A stretch of DNA of 60,000 nucleotides, from the NCBI RefSeq assembly GCF_032854445.1, contig NC_088295.1, positions 15,427,385-15,487,384 of the forward strand. Direction: 5' to 3'. Shown piece by piece: positions 51,401 to 60,000 of the stretch (the first letter of the stretch is position 1; each line of letters opens with the position of its first letter). This DNA comes from Liolophura sinensis. Taxonomy: Eukaryota; Mollusca; Polyplacophora; Chitonida; Chitonidae. The position numbers and the translations under genes were made by a program. The notes beneath the pieces were generated by a model. It had not been told where the DNA came from. It made no database searches and saw nothing but the letters and a program-made list of their open reading frames with translations.

Positions 51401-54400
51401 GAAACGCTTGTTATTAGGTAGGCCGTCAGAGGTATTGCCTAACCTATCCATGTTTCCTTGGAAATGATATGCAATGCAGGCGTGCAAGGACAGTGTTTGT
51501 TATTGTTCTCATTTAGATGGTGTAAGATATGGTTGTGCATGTTCAATTGTGAGATGCTTGTTAAGGATATATCAGGTTTAATTAAGTCAGAAAAAGTGGA
51601 ATTTTTATTCTCAACTGTCTAATTTCCTCTTTTCCCATAAACCTGACAACTGTCATTCTTATGTTAATTCAGATAAGTCTATAGTTTTTCTGCTGTCATG
51701 TAGGCTGAAATAAAATGTCGTTCTTGACTTGAGGATGTATTCCATTTTTTTGGTGCCACCTAGCTTTGCGTGCCTATACCAACATTCCAAAGCTTCTGTC
51801 TCTTGTAGGAGGTGATTTTTTTTAGAAAAAGATGCTCAAATTAATGTATCTTTAAGAAAGAGTTTTTTTTTGTTTAATCTGGTCCAGATTCTTTTGAGAC
51901 CTTAGGTGTTTAGCCATTGGTTAATTGAAATATTCTGAAGTACAGTATGTACATGGTAAATGTAGTTAATTAATTTAGATGAAACTTACTGCATATTACT
52001 TTATGTACATGCTCTATCAGACAAATTACATGTATACCAAAAGTTCACATTACACAGGTGACATGCATTAAGAACAAGGACATGCAAACAATTGCTCTTC
52101 ATATGTCAGTGTGTATAAGTTTGTCCATCATGATGATTAGTGAGTCAGCGTGTTGGGCTGGCATCTAATGGATTGATCATGCAATATTAGCTACATAGGG
52201 AGACCTAGATGTATCAGTTGCTATGAGCTGTGATCATTGTTTGGATATACTTTAGATATGCTGGGCACACATTGACTTTAAAGTTGTCATTTGTAATCAG
52301 CTAAAACTGTACACTGCCGGAGTAGTAATGGATGGAGAGGTTAGGTTTAAGCCTAATTAAATTGTGACAGGTTTCCTGGCCAGTACAATGAATAGTCCAC
52401 TTATGTGTTAACTGATTTGCCTACATTGTGTACCTTGATAAAGGCTGTACACGGGGTATATTTGAGAGTATAGCGCTGGTGTATGCTGGAATCAATAAGC
52501 TATATGTATGCTGGCCTGGATGAGCAGTTCAAATGTCCCAGTAACTGCTCAGAGAACAAATCACCAGGCGGGGAACAGTCAATATACAATGATCATCAGT
52601 TAAATGCTGATACCTCAACAATGAAGTGACAAGGATAGCTCACATTGTGCGAGAAGACAACGAGCATATGCTGTGATTAGCAATAAATCTGTGCTCTAAC
52701 TAGATAATACCCCAGTGTGGACAATGGCTTCTCCGAGGATTTATGTGCTGGTCTAGAAAAAGGTTCACCTTCAGTCTTTCCACCACACCTCCTCTGAAAG
52801 CTGCACAGTAAATAGAATAGAGCACAGATTGTTTAGCAAACTCAACATTGTGTCACCTGCAGTGATCTTTAACGATTTGGCTGTGATGTAAACAGAGTTA
52901 ATATCAAAATAAAAATGTGCAAATAAGAAATAAGGCTGAACTTAGATACATATACATCTGTGTATATTCATTTCAAACGGGTCAATACAGATGCAAAAAA
53001 GCTGTACATGTAGTGTGAGAACATATATAACTCATTGATTGACCAGCTACCAATCTAGGCAGGCACTCATATGGTTGTGTATTTGTATGTTGGCAGAAGC
53101 CAAATGGCGTAGTTCATGGTCATATTTTTGGTTAGGAATAATTCACAATAACTAGTAATAATCCGATAAAAACATATTTACATGTATACATGTAGCTACA
53201 AATGTGTACCAGTGTAAACAATGTTTAACACTGGATTCAAGCAGCACTTTGACACCATACATTAACAAAGCTAAGTACAGCTGGCCTGTGTGACCTGGTG
53301 ACTCTGACTAGACAAGGAATTTAATAACCACCACAAATCTCCTCGGACAGCAGATTATTTCCTCTAGGTCACCTCATACAGGTAGACCGGCTACAAGGTT
53401 TTATGACCTTTTGCACATTCATTTGGCAACCATCTATCATATATGACACTGTTCTGATTGAACTATTGATTATTTCATTGAAATGTTTCATGTCAGCCTT
53501 AAAAAAGTAGAAAGATTGCAAGCCCTGCAGCTGATTAACTATCAGGCTGGTGTACAGTCAGTTTGCTATAGAAAGTCAACGTTCTTTAGCTCTTTAAAAA
53601 CACATTTGTCAGGTTGAAAAATGAGTTTCTTCAAGGAATATTAGGAGAATGCTGTATTGGATTTTAGAGAAAAAAAAACACACTTAGGGACCTAGCCTCT
53701 AAATTAGAGCTCCTATATACTGCTTTGTTAGATGACCTTCCACGTATTGTGGAGAAAAACGATGAGGAAATAACAAGTGTCACCTGACATTAATAATATC
53801 TTACCTCATCTGGTGAACGGCAACATATTAAACTTTCCTCAGATCATTTCTTCAAGAGATACGTATGTTTGACATGTTTATGAAAGTTGGCATAAAATAT
53901 GGTTTTGATGTATCCCCAGGGATGAAAATCTAGTTCGTGTAATTTAACATGTCTTCCTGTGTTGATTCTGATCAACTTGGTCTCAGATGTGATAGATAAG
54001 ATTTTTTGAAGCCCTTGTAAGTTGTAGGGATTGTCAGTTATAAACCAAGGATACGGAAGTAAGGTGCATATTGGCGTTCTCAAAGGACTTTATGTAGCAC
54101 TCAAATGAATAGGATTCCCTCTGGATGGATTGGGGATTGTTTTCCTCGTCTTACGTTTATTGTCGTATTATTTCTGCCATTCAGCATTAAAACTGAAGGT
54201 GCTATATAGGCTCACAGTTTCTTGCTGTCAGGTAGCCTGATGTTTCATTTTGCAATTTTTTTTATTATTATAAAACCATTCAATATAAACCTTGAATAAA
54301 GACTATCTGAGTACTTATGTTGACAACATATTTTTTTAGGTAGATTAAAAAAGAATATGGCTGAGAATGTCTTTGTGCAACAATCCCCTGGGATCTATTT

Positions 54401-54770
54401 TGCAAAGCACATTACACATAGATGTACGTACACTTAAAATTACCATGGCAATGCGATACCTAAAATACTGGTAGCCAAGATGGTTTCTAATACCTACTGT
54501 GACATAAAAAGGAAGGTGATCATCAAAGATGAAGGTTATCTTTTTAATGATTTTAGTTTTATCCCTGGTTTTTGCTGTCAGTGCCTGTCCTTCCTAAGGC
54601 CTGTCCACCTGTCTGTCCACATTTACACGAGCCCTGTTCGTTTTGGTGACATTGGCCAATTTTTTTTCAAGGTCTTAGGTGACATTTAAGTTATGGTTTG
54701 TAACAGACCTGTAAACATGACAATGAGAGATTAGTTTTCAAGAGATGAGAGAAAGTTTCATCAAACTTTT

Positions 54771-54785
54771 CACACACACACACAC
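54771..54785. repeat. Short (CA)n tract
   Basis: Seven to eight CA units, 235 bp upstream of the exon C acceptor. Confidence 0.95.
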
Positions 54786-55020
54786 CTATGTGGAAAAATC
54801 TTTTTGTTTTTCATTGACATTGGCCTATGTTTTTTAAGGTCATTTGGCCTATGCATTCATTTCAGATATTAAAACCTATGCCTTAGTCCATTGCACAGTA
54901 TTTTTTTGTGTGTAGCTATACCTATTCATGAAAGTATTACAGTGCCTGTTTGTGGCCATTAGTATTATTTAATAAATTCTTTACAGTCTTTAGTTTCTAT
55001 CTGTATTCTATCTATTTCAG

Positions 55021-55136
55021 CATGCTGTAAGCGTGGGGTGTCCAGACTGGTGTACACCAGTACCTACAATGTTGTTTTTGGAGGACAGGTGATCATTAAC
55101 GGAGATGAATCTTTACCATATCTACCTCTTGATCAG
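55021..55136 (+). CDS. SDR42E1: SDR42E-like dehydrogenase, internal exon C
   Basis: This 116-nt exon completes the split codon from exon B (giving Ala) and encodes 38 further residues. They include [15 protein letters not shown] and [13 protein letters not shown]. The VYTST strand carries the Ser/Thr position of the SDR catalytic triad (Ser codon 55059-55061, Thr codon 55062-55064). The VVFGG and GDESLPY blocks are SDR42E signatures absent from most other extended SDRs. The acceptor ATTTCAG ends at 55020 and the donor GTAACG begins at 55137. The exon enters in phase 1 and leaves in phase 0. This is the most family-specific part of the window and the main reason for the SDR42E call. Confidence 0.9.
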
Positions 55137-56171
55137 GTAACGCTCAGATTGGAATCATGCCACACACAGTAAACTATTACTGTTAATGGATGTAGTCAGC
55201 TTGTTTGCCTGAGGATTTCTTTATAAAAGATCAAGCAAGGAGCATTGAATCCTTACAGTAAATGACCTAAAACTTTGCTCATTAAAAAGTTGAATTTTTT
55301 TCGGATATGGAGAGATGTTTTGTGGTTTGTTCAGAAGGTAGAATGATATCCTACTGGAAAAATGTAAGTTTCAACAACAAAAGTAATATGTTATGACATT
55401 ATTTTGCTGATAAAAGAGGAATTTTTTGGGTGCAATTTTAGATCATTTACCATCTTTTTTTATAGTTTAACATTTGAAGAAAGAGAAAGGTAATTTGCAC
55501 AGTTTATTGAACAGTTTTACATTTGAAGGTATAGCAATATGGCAAAGGTCAGTGCTTTTCCTCAGTGTAAATTCTTCATTTTCCCTTACAAATGAAACTG
55601 GCCACCTTCATATACAGGAACATTTTGTGTGTGCTGCATTAAATAAATTTAATTTTTTTTTTAAAATAATTCATTTACAGTACTGTTCAGACAACATATA
55701 CCATAGTGGTGTAAATTTGTATATCGGGTGGGCATAAAAAAATGGGCCGTACTTTGACACTCAATGTGTCCAGAACCCTCTTATGTCAGCTTCTAAGAAT
55801 TTACACACTCAAAAGCCATTATGTCCTAAGTATACAGACTAAATTTCAAATTCATCCTTTAAGATTTTTTTTGAGGCTATGTTTTCATTTTAACCCTGTG
55901 TACAGACTACTCAAGCTATGACATTGAAAATTGGTCAGTATATTAACAAAATCATCTCATTTGAATGTCTAAAGTTTGACAGCGTTTGAACAAAGGATAA
56001 TGGAGCAATGCAGCATCAAAATGTGGCCCATTTTTGTTATGCCCAGCCTATATATGGTGTAACACATAGCATTTTTAAACGCAGATGAACACAGTTATAG
56101 TTAAAGTAAGCTGTGAAATCACTGATTTCATATCATTAGATGTTATTATTGCATAAACTGTTGGATTTCAG
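55137..56171 (+). other. Intron C-D, 1.0 kb
   Basis: Bounded by GTAACG at 55137 and ATTTCAG at 56171, phase 0. About one third is a foldback element (55720-56054, listed separately). The remainder is AT-rich and featureless. Confidence 0.85.
55720..56054. mobile_element. Foldback MITE with mariner-style ends
   Basis: The left arm (about 55720-55855) and the reverse complement of the right arm (about 55918-56054) align over roughly 136 bp with moderate divergence, leaving a 62-bp centre. The outermost parts match best: GGGTGGGCAT plus A-run plus ATGGGCC on the left against GGCTGGGCATAACAAAAATG plus GGCC on the right. Ends sit in TATAT/TATATA, which fits TA target duplication by Tc1/mariner transposases. 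It has no coding capacity, so it would depend on an enzyme supplied elsewhere. Confidence 0.65.
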
Positions 56172-56330
56172 CATCCTGACCATTATTCCAGAACCAAGGC
56201 TTTAGCAGAGATTGAGGTCATAAAGGCAAATGGCAGTTCTATAAAGGGAAATGGCACTTTGAGGACATGCGCATTGCGTTTGGCGGGAGTGTACGGACCT
56301 GGGGAACTGCGCCATCTTCCCAGAATTGTG
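56172..56330 (+). CDS. SDR42E1: SDR42E-like dehydrogenase, internal exon D (catalytic YxxxK)
   Basis: This 159-nt exon encodes 53 residues starting [13 protein letters not shown] and ending [10 protein letters not shown]. The YSRTK motif supplies the catalytic tyrosine (56184-56186) and lysine (56196-56198) of the SDR family. AGVYGPGE is the conserved loop after the following strand. One oddity: the residue before AG is Leu (codon 56280-56282), where most extended SDRs, and SDR42E1 as I know it, have Pro. The acceptor ATTTCAG ends at 56171 and the donor GTAAGT begins at 56331. Both boundaries are phase 0. The next expected block, a membrane-proximal segment followed by a VEFVHVDN-type motif, was not found downstream to 60000. 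Confidence 0.9.
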
Positions 56331-59300
56331 GTAAGTAATGAAAGTATCTTTATAAAATATTTATACCAGTATAAGCCTGTTGCCCAAGATTTTCATATTG
56401 TGGTGAATTTCGTATCCTTTGGTTGTATAGCAAATTCAGGACTAAATATTAAGGTCAGTTTGATATTAATTGATTATTTAGTGGTTAATTCCATCCTAAA
56501 GGTCGTTTCACTTGTATTGAAGTGTTCAGGTTTATAGGTGGAGTAAACCAGCAACCTTTGACAATATCAGGTCCAGTAATGTCACATCAGGTTTTTGCCA
56601 CTTAACAAACGTAGACTACTACATTTCATCAATAAACAAGCATTTTCATATAGATTTATGAATATTGTCACTGAATGGACCTTGAAAGGAGCCATTTCCA
56701 GTAAAAAATATATATGTGACGTCACTCATATACTCTTATTCACTACAGACCATCATATAATCTGATGTTTTAAAACCATTTTACTCGGTTGGAAAATTCT
56801 AAAAACATTGATCCAACTATATTATTGGACAGTTTTTAATAGTCTTTTTTCTGAGATATACCTCATGTTAGTGTTTTCTTTGCCTTTAAAGTGATAGCCA
56901 AAATAGCTAGAGCTGGATGTGAACACAAGAAATCGGTGGTTAGGGGACCAGATAGTTGCAGTGAGCCATCACTTTGACCCTCGGAGTCAGCAATGCACCC
57001 AATTTGATATTACAGGTGTTTATGATGTGAATTGTAATGTTCTGAGGTATAGTTTCAGAGCTGGAATGTTTTTTTTCATTTTGTTTTTCCCTGTGAAGTT
57101 GTCAAATGATGGATTCATCAGAAATTTGCCGGACATATGTCTCACATTTTTGCTAGACATAGGACATCATTTATTACGAATATCGAAATCCTGTATGATG
57201 TGTTTTTTCCTTTGCTATGTAGTCAATTTTGGCAGAATAAATAAAAATATGATTTGCATAATATAGATAAGATAAATAGGGAAATGCTATGAGAATATGA
57301 GGAATAAATTGTATGCTGTGGTCTCCAGATGATATGTGAGTGTGTATCATTAGAGAAGTCATTTAAAGTACAAAATCGTCTGTTGATCCACCAGCTCAAC
57401 CCGAGTTGAGGATGAGCATAAAAAACAGTAAAGAAATGCTGAAGGGAAAAATCTGATGATTTAAGTACTGTTTGATTGTTCAGTGGTGATAAGATACATG
57501 TAGCATTGTTTTATGCTGTGCAATGTCCAGTACATCGATCAGTATGAATATCGCTGTATTCTGTAATGGCTTGTGTTATATAGCTTACTGAGATTGTAGG
57601 CCATCACATGTTCTGGAGTCATGACAATGATTTGCTCTCAATTTATGGACCACTACAGTGCCGGTCCAAATGGATATTTCTCCATTATACCTTGTATTAG
57701 TATCAGAGAAGAGTTTTATTATCTGCTAAGAGAGGCTGGAAACATCTGCTTCATGATCAAATTGGATTGGTAGGGTTTAAGTGGGTGTGCAGGAGGCTGT
57801 ATCTGGACATGTTTGTTCTCCACTCGTCCTTTCAAGTGCAGTTAGTGGTAAATAAAATCACCGTTAGATTTGGCTGCTTCTAGAACCGGTCTCACTCATT
57901 GGGTTATTGGGCCAGATTGCAGCGTCCAGGTTAAGGACATAAGGGGATTGGTCAGTTGTCAACTGGATTATAGTAAACCAGCCTTGGTAGAACAAAACTA
58001 CATGTGGCTAATGGAGAGGACTGGCTAGCCAGGTATATCAATACATCTGTATACTATCAGGAGACAACTACTCTACTGTCTAAATCAGCTTATGGTCTGA
58101 AGGAATTGATCATGGTGTATATATGTGAAGCTAGGTTTGCCAAAAATACTGTATATTGATTGGTATAAGTGGTTCTAATTGACCCCCCAATTCATCCATT
58201 TACCTTCCATTTTCTGAAGACATGTACTTTTGGTTATTAGAGTGCAGTTTAATTGACTATTTAGCTGTAAAACAGAGCTGTTTTTGCATAGGATTCAATT
58301 GACTTCTCAACAGATGTTCCGGCCCTATGTCTGTGTGTATAGTCATCATCTATTTAAGTGATGGCTGAAAATTGCTGATATGGCACAATCATTCATTCGT
58401 TCATTTATTCTATTCACTTGTCACACTGTAAGCAATTATTGATTTTTTGAGGAAAAAACAACATGCTCTAGTGATTGTGGCTATTTAATAGCTCCTTTAA
58501 TGCAGACATTCGGAACTAATTTGTAATTATTTGACTATTTCCAGTTCAGAAACAAGTCGGGTGATTGAAAATCACCATTTTCGAAGGATTTAGTATTTAC
58601 CATTGACAAGTGTATTAGGTCGTATAATTTCTATAATATCTACATGGGTATTTGTAGAAAGCATTTTCCAGTCTGACAGAGCCAGGAATCATATAGACTT
58701 TTCTGTTTGCCTGAAGGCGCTGTGTAATTACTTTATAAGAAAGACGAGCCTTACAATTACAGTATACGGTAATTGGTTATTATCTGGCACAGAGCAGAAT
58801 CCACACATTGGACGGAAATACAGTTATCTATAGCCATTTCCTGGACGAGTATGTAAAGGACAAAGTTTTTTCCTGGAATTACATGGCTGGCACTGTATGT
58901 AGGTGCTGGGTGCATGCCAGCCGATGTGGGGATGTTAAGGATAATAGGATGAGGGAGGTGGAAGCACCGGCCTCGCGTACACCCTGTGCCTGACAATGTT
59001 ACACCTTCCGTGTGTCTCCTATAGGCTCATATTCTCCCCATTAGAGATTACCTAACTACTTGCATTCTTGTTGCACGTACAAATCCACTTGGTCATGACA
59101 TCGCTGGAAAATAACAGTCCAAAAATCAATTGCAATCTCCTTTATTTGGGACAGTCACTGTTGATATAATTAGTTTTGGATCAATTTAGGGTATGGTCCG
59201 GAATATGCAGTCCAGATTGGCCAGTAGATAGAAACAGCAATCAGGCTTGTGCCAGACAGGTTGATGTCATTTCTACACTGCCTCAGAGGAAAGACGGTTA

Positions 59301-60000
59301 TCTAGTTTGGTAACTGCTTATGGCTTCATACCTACTGAAGCTGATAATCAGCTGATTGCTTTCAGCCAATGCACATGACGCTATATTCCAAAAACTGCCC
59401 TCAAAGCCCTTTGTTCTGGGAATGGACTAATCCACTTCTTCTCTAGGACAGCACCCTCTGTAGAACATTATAATATAGAGCCAGGCGCTTTGTTTAGAAA
59501 AGTGGATATATGATTTCCCTCTTTTTTTTCAATAACGTTTAGGCAGTTTTGGACATTTTAAAATGATTAAATAGAGATATTTAATTTTTATTTTAGATAC
59601 AGGGCATCACAAAATCTTTGCATTCTTTAAAAACTACTACATTTAAAATTGGTTTGCTCTGAACTTTAAATGTCTTTCTTACAGCTCTAGAGATGGTTTT
59701 TTTTCCCCCCACTATATGCTGTAATGAGGAAAACATTGAAGTTGCTGATGTCTTTTGGTGTCTAATTTTTGGGGAGTGCAAGGGGAAAATGTCTTGTCTG
59801 TGGTACATGTACATGTGGGAATTTTCTCGTTCCACTGATTTGTCAGACACAAGTTTCTTATAAATAATTCCTGTCCTACATCTGTTAGCAGGAGCTTTTT
59901 ATATAGAGCTCTGAAATCCCCTCTGTAAGATGTGAACTCTGTGTTTTATGACTGCTTCAGTCATCAAAGGAATTTTGAAAACACTTTTGCAGTTGCCATA
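56331..60000 (+). other. Intron downstream of exon D, open at window end
   Basis: It begins with a consensus GTAAGT donor in phase 0. The C-terminal exons of the SDR42E-like enzyme, including its predicted membrane segments, were looked for and not seen, so this intron probably runs past the window edge. No repeats stood out beyond T-rich runs near 59.52 and 59.70 kb. Confidence 0.7.

Larger units (their letters stand above)
38854..55020 (+). other. Intron B-C, 16.2 kb
   Basis: Bounded by GTAAGT at 38854 and ATTTCAG at 55020, phase 1. It holds a poly-C run near 39.35 kb, a tRNA-like SINE head near 41.5 kb, a semi-open stretch of unknown meaning at 42.83-43.67 kb, an (AC)n(AT)n tract near 43.95 kb, the tandem-repeat complex at 45.4-48.5 kb, and a short (CA)n at 54.77 kb. 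From 48.5 to 54.7 kb I see only unique AT-rich sequence with no supportable gene. Confidence 0.8.

Noticed and set aside
52130-52200. tRNA-like word order (AGTGAGTCAGCGTG...)
   Set aside because: No B box at the right distance and no fold; too weak even for a SINE remnant.
56331-60000. Searched for the next SDR42E exon (VEFVHVDN-type block)
   Set aside because: No match in any plus-strand frame; the exon should lie beyond the window.
1-60000. Prokaryotic-type systems, CRISPR arrays, viral genes, intact transposase or reverse transcriptase
   Set aside because: None seen; the tandem repeats lack unique spacers and the mobile elements are all non-coding.

Overview
The window is eukaryotic, intron-rich, AT-biased DNA. 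It carries four internal exons of one plus-strand gene; everything else is intron and repeats. The spliced exons encode 143 contiguous residues of an extended short-chain dehydrogenase/reductase of the 3-beta-HSD-like SDR42E family (SDR42E1 or its close paralogue). GT-AG splice signals, tRNA-headed SINEs of a kind I associate with bivalve and gastropod DNA, and a striking excess of the palindrome TACATGTA all point to a lophotrochozoan, most likely a mollusc. The species cannot be named from this.

Layout: 1-6798 is upstream intron or 5' flank, with a SINE-like tail at the very start, a truncated SINE beside a (TA)n tract at 3.6-3.8 kb, and a 22-bp minisatellite at 4.6-5.45 kb. Exon A is at 6799-6894. 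A 31.9-kb intron follows (6895-38795) with at least three SINE-like elements, a 57-bp-arm inverted repeat at 12.3-12.5 kb, a 49-bp triplication at 21.3-21.5 kb, homopolymer tracts and a GC-richer block with TALE-homeodomain-like words near 32.3 kb. Exon B is at 38796-38853. A 16.2-kb intron (38854-55020) holds a large tandem-repeat complex at 45.4-48.5 kb and an unexplained semi-open reading stretch at 42.8-43.7 kb. Exons C (55021-55136) and D (56172-56330) flank a 1.0-kb intron that contains a Tc1/mariner-style foldback element. The last 3.7 kb is downstream intron.

The exons join in frame (phases 0, 0, 1, 0, 0). They carry the middle of the Rossmann-fold enzyme, including the YxxxK catalytic pair. 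The N-terminal glycine-rich NAD(P)-binding exon and the C-terminal exons are not visible and should lie outside the window. I see no operon, CRISPR, rRNA, canonical tRNA gene or intact transposase. The most structured non-genic signals are the nested minisatellite complex at 45.4-48.5 kb and the two foldback elements. Positions were read by eye, so repeat boundaries are approximate to a few bases.
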